Source: an uncultured Collinsella sp. (GTDB taxonomy: Bacteria > Actinomycetota > Coriobacteriia > Coriobacteriales > Coriobacteriaceae). From it: a DNA stretch of 37,968 nucleotides. How positions within the stretch are numbered: position 1 is the first letter of the stretch; each line of letters begins with the position of its first letter. A program made the translations under genes and the position numbers. Shown here piece by piece: positions 31,155-37,968 of this stretch. Below the pieces are notes generated by a model. It saw nothing but the letters and a program-made list of their open reading frames with translations, was not told the DNA's origin and searched no databases. The stretch lies in contig UQHT01000027.1 of NCBI GenBank assembly GCA_900540875.1, positions 1-37,968 of the forward strand, written 5' to 3'.

Positions 31155-32168
31155 CTAGGCTTCGAGCAGGCCGAGCTGCGGTACGATTTCGTCGCCGGCA
31201 GCAGTGCGACCAAGCGAACGCGGGGCTAAGTCGTCGAGGACGGCGGCGAGATCCCACGGCAGCTCGTCGCGGCACTCAATGCGCTCTCCCGTCACGGGAT
31301 GATCGAACGCCACGCGCCAGGAATGGAGGAATTGCCTGGTCAGACCCTGATCGGCACGCGCATCGCACTTACCGTAGAGCGGATCGCCCACGCAGGCGTG
31401 GTTGATATGGCGCATGTGCACGCGAATCTGATGCGTGCGACCGGTAAACAGGTGACACTCAACGAGTGTGTAGCCGTCATCAAAGCGCGTGGAATCAAAG
31501 CGCTCAAGGACCTTAAAGGTCGTGATGGCCTGGCGCGCAAAAGGATCATCGGAAACCGCCATCTTGACACGGTCACGTGTAGAACGGGCAATGCCGGTGT
31601 TAACGGTGCCCTCATCCATGGCGATATGACCGTGAACGAGCGTAATGTAGCGGCGGTCGAGCGTGCGCGTACGGATAAGATTTTGGAGCGCGCGCTGGGT
31701 GTCGTCGTCCTTTGCCGCAAGCATAAGACCCGAGGTATCGCGATCCAAACGATGTACGATACCGGGGCGGTCCTCGCCCTGCACGGTGCCCAGATGGTCG
31801 ATGCCGCAGTGGTAGACCAGGGCGTTCGCAAGGGTGCCGCTCTCGTGGCCATGGGCGGGATGGCACACCAGACCGCGCTGCTTGGAGAGCACGATGAGGT
31901 AGTCGTCCTCATAGCGAATGTCGAGCGGGATGGCCTCGGGAATCACGTCGGTGGGATCGTGCGGCTCGGGCAAATCAACCGAAATACGGTCACCGGCTCG
32001 CACGGCGTACTTTTTGGACAGGCAGGTCTCGCCATTGACCACTACGGCCCCACCCTCAATCAGATGTGCGCAGGCAGAGCGCGTAGGGCAGCCGTCATTG
32101 GCGCCCAGATAGGCGTCAAGACGCTGACCAGCGGCATCGTCGGCAACAAGGATATGGATGTCGGCCAT
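31155..32168 (-). CDS. RluA/RluD-family 23S rRNA pseudouridine synthase
   Basis: Isomerises uridines in 23S rRNA. The 337-aa protein has an N-terminal S4 domain (about 14-70, QRLDAYLGA), then the pseudouridine synthase core with the catalytic-Asp motif GIVHRLDRDTSGLML and FTGRTHQIRVHM. Its start overlaps the lspA stop by 1 nt (TAATG), so translation is coupled. lspA followed by an rluD-like gene is a common bacterial pair. Site specificity cannot be assigned. Confidence 0.92.
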   Translation of the reverse strand: MADIHILVADDAAGQRLDAYLGANDGCPTRSACAHLIEGGAVVVNGETCLSKKYAVRAGDRISVDLPEPHDPTDVIPEAIPLDIRYEDDYLIVLSKQRGLVCHPAHGHESGTLANALVYHCGIDHLGTVQGEDRPGIVHRLDRDTSGLMLAAKDDDTQRALQNLIRTRTLDRRYITLVHGHIAMDEGTVNTGIARSTRDRVKMAVSDDPFARQAITTFKVLERFDSTRFDDGYTLVECHLFTGRTHQIRVHMRHINHACVGDPLYGKCDARADQGLTRQFLHSWRVAFDHPVTGERIECRDELPWDLAAVLDDLAPRSLGRTAAGDEIVPQLGLLEA

Positions 32169-32767
32169 TAGCGCTCAGTCCTTTCGCGAATCTTGCGGGC
32201 ACGCTCCCCACGTTGTTTAGCCTTGCGCTTGGCGCGGGCCTCGTCACGGGCGTTAAGCTCGGCGGTCGCATCGACCTCACGAGCCGCGGGGCTCAAGAAC
32301 ATGTAACCGAAGAGCGCCAGCACCACACCGACCGTAATGCCGATATCGGCCACATTGAAGACGGGGAAGTCGATGAAGGTGGTGGCAATAAAATCGGTCA
32401 CGAAGTCAAAGGCCAAACGATCGATAGCGTTGCCGATAGCACCGCCCGCAACCATCGCCATGCCCACAACCTCAAGATGGGCGAGCTGGGGTGCACGAAC
32501 GAGGTACACGGCAATAGCGATAATGACCGCCAACGCCAGCACGGCAAACGCGATGCCATGCCCCTCGCCCATGCTAAAGGCAGCACCGATATTGCGGACA
32601 AACATAAAGTCGATAACACCGGGGATGACGGTCACATGCAAGGCGTCGCCCACGGCACGAACCGCGAGCTTAGTAAGCTGGTCAACAAGCAGCACAACCA
32701 GCGCCACCCCACCAGCAACACCCAACCGCCAACGCAAAGGCGGCGTCATATCCGCACCACGACCCAA
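32168..32767 (-). CDS. lspA: Lipoprotein signal peptidase (signal peptidase II)
   Basis: Membrane aspartyl protease that removes the signal peptide from prolipoproteins. The protein is 199 aa (193 if it starts at the ATG at 32749). Four membrane helices are visible. The family motifs are VDQLTKL, VRNIGAAFSMG, GGAIGNAIDRL with the first catalytic Asp, and FNVADIGITVG with the second. A basic, charged tail of about 35 residues (ARDEARAKRKAKQRGERA) extends the C-terminus beyond the usual length. The TTG at 32767 has AGGGGA upstream; the ATG at 32749 has a weaker site. Confidence 0.92.
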   Translation of the reverse strand: MGRGADMTPPLRWRLGVAGGVALVVLLVDQLTKLAVRAVGDALHVTVIPGVIDFMFVRNIGAAFSMGEGHGIAFAVLALAVIIAIAVYLVRAPQLAHLEVVGMAMVAGGAIGNAIDRLAFDFVTDFIATTFIDFPVFNVADIGITVGVVLALFGYMFLSPAAREVDATAELNARDEARAKRKAKQRGERARKIRERTER

Positions 32768-32877
32768 AGAAATCCCCTACCCTCAGATAATCAAATTCCA
32801 TTTAACGCAGATAACCATCTTATATTGCCACACGCAGAGCGCACGACACATTCGCTAACGTCAGATAAATAACCAGC

Positions 32878-32918
32878 ATAAAAGAAAGCGGCATTCCGGA
32901 TAACGGAATGTCGCTTTT
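32878..32918 (-). terminator. Rho-independent terminator of ileS
   Basis: A 14-bp stem (32885-32898 with 32904-32917, one imperfect pair) and 5-nt loop are followed on the minus strand by TCTTTTATG. It lies about 70 nt after the ileS stop and separates ileS from lspA-rluD. The remaining gap (32768-32877) shows a TATAAG box that could serve lspA, but no clear -35. Confidence 0.75.
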
Positions 32919-32987
32919 CTTCAGCGGAGCAAATGGGCCGAAGGCGCCTTAATTCTCCCTATAACTAAAATGCCGAGTTACCGTGCC

Positions 32988-35789
32988 TTAAAGGGCTTCC
33001 GCACACCTCTTGCAAATATGCGCGTGGCCGTTGTACTCGCCGACGGTGGTGCGGTAGTTCCAGCAACGGTCGCAGCACTCGCCCTCGGCAGCCTCGATGG
33101 CAACGGAGAGCTCCTCGCCCTGGGTCAGTTCAACAGCGGAGACGATGTAGAACTCGGCCAGGTCGACGGCCTTGTCGCCGGTCAGCAGCGCATACATCTC
33201 GGCGGGAACGACCGCCTTGACGCGGACCTGTTGGCTCTTAGTGAAGGTGCCGGCGGAGCGGGCGTCCTCAAGGGCCTTGGTCACGGCGCTACGGAGCTCG
33301 AGCGAAGCCTCGAGCACGCCCTCAAACTCGTTGGCCTCGTCGACCGTGATGGGCGACTTGTACCAATCGAGCAGCGCGGCGTACTTCTGGTGATCGACGC
33401 AGCCGGCAGGCGCATAGGCCATGGCCTCGTCGACGGTGTAGGACAGAATCGGCTGCAGATCGCGCATGAGCATCGAGAAGAGCTCAGCGAGCACGGTCTG
33501 GGCGCTGCGGCGCTCGAGCGAACCGGGCTTGTCGCAGTACAGACGATCCTTCAGGGCGTCGAGGTACACGTTGGAAAGCTCGGTAACCACGAAGTCGTAA
33601 AGCGCACGGTAGGCGCGCGGGAACTCGTAGCAAGAGTAAGCGTCGTCGACCTCGGCCTGGACCTGGGTCAGGCGGGCGACCATGAGCTTGTCGAGCGGCA
33701 GCAGGTCGGCAAAGGCAACGCCGTCGGTCTCGGGCTCAAACTGACCCTCGAGCTCGGAGAGCAGGAATCGCAGCGTGTTGCGGAAGCGACGGTAGGCATC
33801 GGACGTACGGGCAAGGATCTCGTGGTCGATGGACACGTCGGAGCTGGTATCGACGGAGGCAACCCACAGGCGGATGATGTCGGCACCCATCTCGTCGCAG
33901 ACCTTATTGGGGTCGATGACGTTGCCGAGCGACTTGGACATCTTACGGCCCTGGCCGTCGAGGGTGAAGCCCTGCGAGACGACCGCCTTGTACGGAGCGT
34001 GGCCGTTGGCGCCCACCGAGGTGAGCAGCGAGCTCTGGAACCAACCGCGGTGCTGGTCGGAGCCCTCGAGGTACACATCCGCCGGATACTCCAGCTCGGG
34101 ACGGTACTCGCAGACGGCCTTCCAGGAGACGCCGGAATCCCACCACACGTCGAGGATGTCCTTATCGGCCTTGAGGTGATGGCCGCCGCACTTGGGGCAG
34201 ACGCAGGCCTCGCCAAGATAGCTCTCGGGAGCGTCGGTGAACCAGGCGTCGGAGCCCTTCTCGTGGAAGAGTTTGATGACGGCGTCGAGCGTGGCGTCGT
34301 TCATGACCTTCTCGCCGCAGTCGGCGCAGGTGTAGCTGGGGATAGGCACGCCCCAGTTGCGCTGACGGCTGATGCACCAGTCGGGACGCTGCTCGACCAT
34401 GGCACCGATGCGGTTGGCCGCGTGGGCCGGATACCACTTGACGTTCTCACGGACCTCCTTGCCGGCCTGCTCGCGCAAACCGGTCTTGTCCATCGAGACA
34501 AACCACTGGTCGGTAGCACGGAAGAGCACCGGGTGCTTGCAGCGCCAGCAGTGCGGATAGCTGTGCGTGATCTTCTTCTCGAGGACCAGGGTGCCGCGCT
34601 CGCGCAGGAACTCGATGATGTGCGGGTTGGCCTCGTCGGTATCCATGCCACTGAAGGGGCCACCGGTACCAAACTCCTCGCCGGTGTAGAACTTGCCGTC
34701 GTCATCGACCGGCATGCAGATGTCGGTGATGCCCTCCTTGAGGCAGGCAAAGTAGTCATCGACGCCGTGACCGGGCGAGTTGTGGACGATACCGGTACCG
34801 TCATCGACACCGACGTAATCGGCCAGCAGCGCCACGCCCTCAACGCCGTCAAAGATCGGCTGCTTGTAGTGGATGTGGTGGAAGGTCTCGGCGGGAACCA
34901 CGTAGGGCTTGCCGTCGACCATGACCGGGGTGTACTCCCAGCCAAACTCCTCGCAGCACTTGGGAGCAAGGTCCTCGAGCATGACCTCGGCGCGGCCGTC
35001 GTGCTCAACGGCGACATAGGCGGCGCCGGGCTTGAGGGAAACGGCCTGATCGGAGGGGATGGTCCACGGGGTAGTCGTCCAGATGATGAAGTCGACCGGG
35101 CCGTCGAAGTCCTCGAGGCCGGCGGGCTTGGAAGTCATCTCAAAGCGCACGAAGATGGACGGGCTCGTCTCGTCGGAGTACTCAATCTCGGCCTCGGCCA
35201 GCGCGGTGTGGCAGTGCTTGCACCAGTGAACCGGCTTGTGGCCGCGATAGATCATGCCCTTATCGAACATGGCCTTAAAGACCTCGATGTCGGCGGCGTC
35301 ATGCTGGTGATAGAGCGTCAAATAGGGGTTGTCCCAGTCGCCGAGCACGCCCAGACGACGGAAGCCGGCCTTCTGCAGCTCGATGTTCTCGACAGCGAAC
35401 TTGTTGCAGAGCTCACGGATCTTGGCCGTGGAGGTCTGGTTGAACTTCTCGGTGCCGAGCTTCTCCTCGACCTTGTGCTCAATCGGCTGACCGTGGCAGT
35501 CCCAACCGGGAACATAGGGAACCTCATAGCCCTGCATCATCCAGTAACGGTTGATCATGTCCTTGGAGATCTTGTTCATGGCATGGCCGATGTGGATCGG
35601 GCCGTTGGCGTACGGAGGACCGTCGTGCAGCACGAACTTCTTGTGACCCTCGTTCTTCTTCAGAACCTGCTCGTAGACCTTGTTGTCCTGCCAGTCCTTG
35701 AGTCGCTTGGGCTCGGACTTGGAAAGACCGGCACGCATGGGAAATCCGGTTTTAGGCAGATTCATCGTCTGCTTGTACTCGTTTGCCAC
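32988..35789 (-). CDS. ileS: Isoleucyl-tRNA synthetase
   Basis: Charges tRNA-Ile and edits valine. The 933-aa class I enzyme has the PIHIGH motif at residues 64-69, a CP1 editing domain (about 190-400, WTTTPWTIPSDQA, GTGIVHNSPGHG), the KMSKS motif (GRKMSKSLGN) in the second half, and a C-terminal zinc motif CCDRCWN with CKRC. Length is normal for the bacterial type. The start codon is GTG at 35789 with AAAGGGG four nt upstream. Expression is controlled by the upstream T-box leader. The long plus-strand open frame across this gene is its codon shadow. Confidence 0.97.
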   Translation of the reverse strand: MANEYKQTMNLPKTGFPMRAGLSKSEPKRLKDWQDNKVYEQVLKKNEGHKKFVLHDGPPYANGPIHIGHAMNKISKDMINRYWMMQGYEVPYVPGWDCHGQPIEHKVEEKLGTEKFNQTSTAKIRELCNKFAVENIELQKAGFRRLGVLGDWDNPYLTLYHQHDAADIEVFKAMFDKGMIYRGHKPVHWCKHCHTALAEAEIEYSDETSPSIFVRFEMTSKPAGLEDFDGPVDFIIWTTTPWTIPSDQAVSLKPGAAYVAVEHDGRAEVMLEDLAPKCCEEFGWEYTPVMVDGKPYVVPAETFHHIHYKQPIFDGVEGVALLADYVGVDDGTGIVHNSPGHGVDDYFACLKEGITDICMPVDDDGKFYTGEEFGTGGPFSGMDTDEANPHIIEFLRERGTLVLEKKITHSYPHCWRCKHPVLFRATDQWFVSMDKTGLREQAGKEVRENVKWYPAHAANRIGAMVEQRPDWCISRQRNWGVPIPSYTCADCGEKVMNDATLDAVIKLFHEKGSDAWFTDAPESYLGEACVCPKCGGHHLKADKDILDVWWDSGVSWKAVCEYRPELEYPADVYLEGSDQHRGWFQSSLLTSVGANGHAPYKAVVSQGFTLDGQGRKMSKSLGNVIDPNKVCDEMGADIIRLWVASVDTSSDVSIDHEILARTSDAYRRFRNTLRFLLSELEGQFEPETDGVAFADLLPLDKLMVARLTQVQAEVDDAYSCYEFPRAYRALYDFVVTELSNVYLDALKDRLYCDKPGSLERRSAQTVLAELFSMLMRDLQPILSYTVDEAMAYAPAGCVDHQKYAALLDWYKSPITVDEANEFEGVLEASLELRSAVTKALEDARSAGTFTKSQQVRVKAVVPAEMYALLTGDKAVDLAEFYIVSAVELTQGEELSVAIEAAEGECCDRCWNYRTTVGEYNGHAHICKRCAEAL

Positions 35790-35832
35790 GGTACCCCTTT
35801 CTTGTCATGGGCGCGCACGCCCTCTGGGCACC

Positions 35833-35869
35833 AAAAAAGCGCCCGTCCCTACAAGCTGGGACGAAGCGC
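35833..35869 (-). terminator. T-box regulated terminator of the ileS leader
   Basis: A stem of CGTCCC/GGGACG extended by GCGC/GCGC (35839-35849 with 35858-35869) is followed on the minus strand by six T (35833-35838). Part of the stem-loop (35853-35860) is complementary to the T-box sequence, so the terminator and antiterminator exclude each other. Confidence 0.85.
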
Positions 35870-36127
35870 CACAAACGGGCTGCACGCCCGCAAAAGCTCT
35901 TCGCTTAACCACCCAGCTTAGATGCCCTCGCCCGCGTATTCGCGCGCTCGCATCCGTTACTCGGCTGGTCTGTATCGACGACCATCTCGGCGATGTCTAC
36001 TAAGACGAACCTGCGCGGCACGTCCGTTGGGACCGCAGCTCCGGGGTGATTTTCATCGGTCGCATGCACGGGTTCTCAGCGCTCCCCGCTCTCTGTGGCA
36101 TGCGGACGGCCGACTACTCGTCCCCAT
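35833..36127 (-). promoter_or_regulatory. ileS T-box riboswitch (tRNA-Ile sensing, specifier AUC)
   Basis: Stem I is readable base by base on the minus strand. It has a basal GGGG/CCCC pair (36122-36125 with 36043-36046), an AGTA-containing bulge (near 36116), TCGG/CCGA, GCATGC/GCATGC, and a distal AGAGAGC (36088-36094) with its CGGG/CCCG hairpin. The specifier loop TGAAAATCA contains ATC at 36048-36050, followed by the usual purine. The T-box is AAGCTGGGTGGTTAAGCG (35902-35919). Its AAGCTGGG pairs perfectly with CCCAGCTT (35853-35860) to form the antiterminator, leaving TGGT to pair with the ACCA end of tRNA-Ile. An intrinsic terminator follows. High uncharged tRNA-Ile should raise ileS transcription. 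Confidence 0.92.
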
Positions 36128-36132
36128 CAACG

Positions 36133-36160
36133 CTTATGCGCTGTATGGTAACACGGTCAA
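36133..36160 (-). promoter_or_regulatory. Promoter of the ileS T-box transcript
   Basis: A -35 box TTGACC (36155-36160) and a -10 box CATAAG (36133-36138) are 16 nt apart on the minus strand. The predicted start near 36127 falls two nt before the base of T-box stem I. Confidence 0.65.
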
Positions 36161-36274
36161 CGCCGGCGAAAAACCCTCAACATCGGTTTCATACTTTAGA
36201 AACTTCTCGCGATCGCAAGCACTCACTTGGAGCAAAATACCTGAAAGCACTTTATCTAACGAAAGAAGGCTGCT

Positions 36275-37357
36275 ATGCGCACGATTGGAATGAGCGACTA
36301 CACCGTCGGCGAGGACTGCTTTGACGAGCTGCCCGGCGCACTGGACGAGTACGGAGCGACCAAGGTCGCGATTATCGGTGGTAAACGAGCACTGGCAGCG
36401 GCGCTTCCCGGTATCGAAGCGGCGCTGGAGGGCACCGACGTCGAGATTCTGGAGACGCGCGTCTACGGCACCAACAGCACGCGTGCCAATATCGCCAAGG
36501 TTGTGAACTCCCCTGCCTGCCAAGAAGCCGACGTTCTTATCGCATGCGGCGGCGGCAAGGCGCTCGACACCGTCAAGACAGCGGCCATCGAGCTCAAGAA
36601 GATCGTCTTTACGGTACCGACGATCTGCTCCAACTGCTCGGCCGCGACCGCCATTGCCGTTGTCTACAACGACGACGGCTCGCTCGAGGGCTATTCGTAC
36701 CCAAACCGCCCCGCGCACATCTTCATCAACCCCAAGATCATCGCCGAGGCTCCGGCGGAGTACTTCTGGGCGGGCGTGGGCGATGCCCTGTCCAAGCAGC
36801 CCGAGGTCGAGTACGCCACGAGCGCCGGCAACCTGGAGCACACCGCCGGACTTGGCCTGGCACTCGCCCACACCTGCTCCGAGCCGCTGTTTACCTATGG
36901 CGTGCAGGGTCTAGAGGACGTGCGCCAGGACCTGTCGAGCGAGGCCGTCAAGCAGATCGCGCTCGACATCGTGGTCAACACGGGCTATGTCTCGAACCTG
37001 ACCAACCAAAACGATTACTACTACAACTCAAGCGTGGCGCATGCGTTCTACAACGCCACGTGCAGCATCCCGCGCGAGGGCTCCTACCTGCACGGCGAGG
37101 TCGTGAGCCCGGGCGTGCTCGTGCTGTTTGCCTATACGGGCGATACCGAGAACCTTGAGCGCTACGCCGCCTTTAACAAGCAGATGGAGCTGCCCGTGAC
37201 GCTTGAGCAGGTCGGCCTTTCCGAGGCCGATATCCTTGCCCTGTGCGAGTTCGCACACGCCACCAACGAGTGGAAGGAAGGCAATCCCGAGCCTTTCACC
37301 GACGAAAAGTTCGCCGCCGCCATCAAGGCCGCCAACGCCTACGGCCACACGCTTTAG
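36275..37357 (+). CDS. Iron-containing alcohol dehydrogenase, glycerol-dehydrogenase-like
   Basis: NAD-dependent, metal-dependent dehydrogenase; glycerol to dihydroxyacetone is the likeliest reaction, but related polyol dehydrogenases share the fold. The 360-aa protein has an N-terminal Rossmann-like half with CGGGKALDTVK (about 91-101) and TVPTICSNCSAATAIAVVY. The C-terminal helical half has the metal ligands: Asp in GVGDALSKQPE, His in SSVAHAFYNA and His in YLHGEVVSPG. The ATG has AAGG about 5 nt upstream. It is divergent from the ileS leader and followed by two hairpins that could end transcription. It is monocistronic here. Confidence 0.87.
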   Translation: MRTIGMSDYTVGEDCFDELPGALDEYGATKVAIIGGKRALAAALPGIEAALEGTDVEILETRVYGTNSTRANIAKVVNSPACQEADVLIACGGGKALDTVKTAAIELKKIVFTVPTICSNCSAATAIAVVYNDDGSLEGYSYPNRPAHIFINPKIIAEAPAEYFWAGVGDALSKQPEVEYATSAGNLEHTAGLGLALAHTCSEPLFTYGVQGLEDVRQDLSSEAVKQIALDIVVNTGYVSNLTNQNDYYYNSSVAHAFYNATCSIPREGSYLHGEVVSPGVLVLFAYTGDTENLERYAAFNKQMELPVTLEQVGLSEADILALCEFAHATNEWKEGNPEPFTDEKFAAAIKAANAYGHTL

Positions 37358-37366
37358 CTCTAGGCC

Positions 37367-37407
37367 AAAACCGCCACAAAGGGGACAGGCACCTTTGTGG
37401 TGGTTTT
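37367..37407 (+). repeat. 41-bp palindromic element, copy A (REP-like), also a likely terminator
   Basis: The 16-bp arms 37367-37382 and 37392-37407 (one G-T pair) flank the loop GGACAGGCA. The right arm ends in TTTT, so the transcript of the upstream dehydrogenase could terminate here. It matches the reverse complement of 29728-29768 at 39 of 41 positions. Confidence 0.8.
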
Positions 37408-37428
37408 ATATTGCTCCAGTATTCAGTT

Positions 37429-37480
37429 CGTACTCGAACCCGATTCTTTACGAGAAAGGGTTCGGGTACGTTTTTTGTTT
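37429..37480 (+). terminator. Second Rho-independent terminator after the dehydrogenase
   Basis: A 13-bp stem (37429-37441 with 37458-37470, one G-T pair) with a 16-nt loop is followed by TTTTTTGTTT (37471-37480). It backs up the palindrome at 37367-37407. Confidence 0.85.
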
Positions 37481-37526
37481 ATCGGAAATTCTGCGGAAGG
37501 ACTACTCGGAACGGTAAACAGGAACG

Positions 37527-37578
37527 AACAAAAGGCAGGATATCATCGTGGTTATGGTATCCTACCTTTTGTTTTTCG
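37527..37578 (+). terminator. 20-bp hairpin with T-rich tail
   Basis: Arms 37527-37546 and 37554-37573 pair over 20 bp with one mismatch and one wobble around a 7-nt loop. The right arm contains CCTTTTGTTTTT. It may be a terminator read from either side, although no gene lies between it and the terminator at 37429-37480. A further small hairpin, GATCAAG/CTTGATC, is at 37580-37608. Confidence 0.5.
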
Positions 37579-37638
37579 GGATCAAGGTCGGTTTGTGCGA
37601 ACTTGATCGCCACCCATATGACGCATTGATGGCAATTG

Positions 37639-37768
37639 CTGCGTACGTGCGTACCGGGAGCCAGTACACCTCTGGCAAGGCGTAGCACACTAGACTTTGT
37701 TCCAAAGTCCGCGTGCTAAGGGGGCAGGCCCCTTAGAATTCCTGTGGAGTGCGTACGCACGTATGCAG
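37639..37768. other. Unrecognised multi-stem structure (candidate structured RNA or MITE)
   Basis: An outer 16-bp inverted repeat (37639-37654 with 37753-37768, one mismatch) encloses three hairpins: GCCAG/CTGGC near 37659-37675; AGCAC..GACTTTG/CAAAGTC..GTGCT near 37684-37718; and AAGGGG/CCCCTT near 37718-37734. The fold resembles a four-way junction. No open frame explains it. I cannot match it to a known RNA family. It lies in the 515-nt gap 37358-37872, which otherwise holds the hairpins listed and the AT-rich leader of the last gene. Confidence 0.5.
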
Positions 37769-37872
37769 GAAAACGGCAATATTTCGCTATATCAGGGCGT
37801 TCTTTCATTGGAGAGTATGGTATACACGGCTTAGTTCAACAAATTAGATTTTATATATAAAGGAGAAAATTG

Positions 37873-37968
37873 ATGAAACTGTTTTTATGTTCGCACTTTT
37901 CAAGTGTAGGAAGTCTGATAAAGGAAGAAATTGAAAATAAGAAAGTCGCATTTATTCCAACAGCTTCA
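37873..37968 (+). CDS. Peptidase E-like / type 1 glutamine-amidotransferase-like protein, 5' part only
   Basis: Only the first 32 residues are inside the window: MKLFLCSHFSSVGSLIKEE and then KKVAFIPTAS. The opening MKLFL..S.F and the VAFIPTAS strand are typical of the peptidase S51 (dipeptidase E) class of small hydrolases. The ATG at 37873 has AAAGGAG seven nt upstream. The gene and its leader are strongly AT-rich compared with the rest of the window, like low-GC Firmicutes genes, which suggests acquisition by transfer. Confidence 0.65.
   Translation, partial: MKLFLCSHFSSVGSLIKEEIENKKVAFIPTAS

Noticed and set aside
32970..35921. 983-codon plus-strand open frame opposite ileS
   Set aside because: The minus strand carries a complete, motif-rich isoleucyl-tRNA synthetase. 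The opposite frame is a GC-rich codon shadow with no recognisable domains. The same holds for the long plus-strand frames opposite ptsI (3915-5699), fruA (6454-8682), alaS (20854-22872) and the glycosyltransferase (29240-31060).
37479..37688. 69-codon minus-strand open frame in the hairpin-rich region
   Set aside because: It runs through the stems at 37527-37573 and 37580-37608, has no ribosome site and resembles no known protein.
1..37968. CRISPR array, prophage or insertion sequence
   Set aside because: I saw no evenly spaced direct repeats, cas genes, integrase or transposase. The palindromic elements are short and carry no coding capacity.

Overview
The window looks like a chromosomal segment of a high-GC actinobacterium of the class Coriobacteriia, most likely Collinsella or a close relative. 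This rests on the codon and GC style, a PTS-based sugar economy and gene order; no search was run. Nearly everything is on the minus strand. The exceptions are an RpiR-type regulator, a 79-aa membrane protein, a glycerol-dehydrogenase-like gene and the truncated last gene.

Layout from low to high coordinate. (1) 1-290: truncated tRNA-Glu(CTC) with its promoter, then a perfect 36-bp inverted repeat. (2) 291-1685: CCA-adding enzyme. (3) 1846-9710: a fructose/PTS block with two tandem PfkB-family sugar-phosphate kinases, EI, HPr, a fructose-type EIIBCA, and a divergent RpiR/SIS regulator. (4) 9770-22890: a long collinear housekeeping block. In transcription order it reads alaS, ruvX, mltG, yqeG, aroK, an aroB-like gene, an M24 peptidase, efp, asp23, nusB, xseB, tlyA, nadK, recN. 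It resembles the actinobacterial alaS-ruvX-mltG-aro-pepQ-efp-nusB neighbourhood joined to the nusB-xseB-tlyA-recN run of many Gram-positives, but aroE, aroC and a dehydroquinase are missing and the aroB-like gene has lost its catalytic residues. (5) 23083-29695: a small membrane protein, an AI-2E-family transporter, a SigB/SigF-like sigma factor, an RsbW-like protein without the ATP-binding boxes, a DUF948-like membrane protein, rarA, a dGTPase-like HD protein and a small A24 prepilin peptidase. (6) 29777-35789: membrane glycosyltransferase, RluD-type pseudouridine synthase, lspA, ileS. (7) 35833-36160: a canonical ileS T-box leader (Ile AUC specifier, UGGU acceptor bulge, intrinsic terminator) with its promoter. 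(8) 36275-37357: GldA-like dehydrogenase. (9) 37358-37968: gene-poor, hairpin-rich DNA followed by the start of an AT-rich peptidase E-like gene.

How the genes work together: PEP passes phosphate through EI, HPr and EIIBCA to incoming fructose, and the PfkB kinases make the bisphosphate; the divergent regulator probably controls this. The housekeeping block covers tRNA charging, recombination and repair, rRNA modification, cell-wall synthesis, NADP supply and translation/transcription factors. The sigma/anti-sigma-like pair sits in one tight operon with two membrane proteins and looks like a stress-response module.

The most interesting signals are: the degenerate DHQ-synthase-like protein next to an intact shikimate kinase; the ATP-box-less RsbW homologue coupled to its sigma factor; an unrecognised multi-stem structure at 37639-37768; and several REP-like or MITE-like palindromes. 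I saw no CRISPR array, insertion-sequence transposase, phage gene or obvious complete new defence system.
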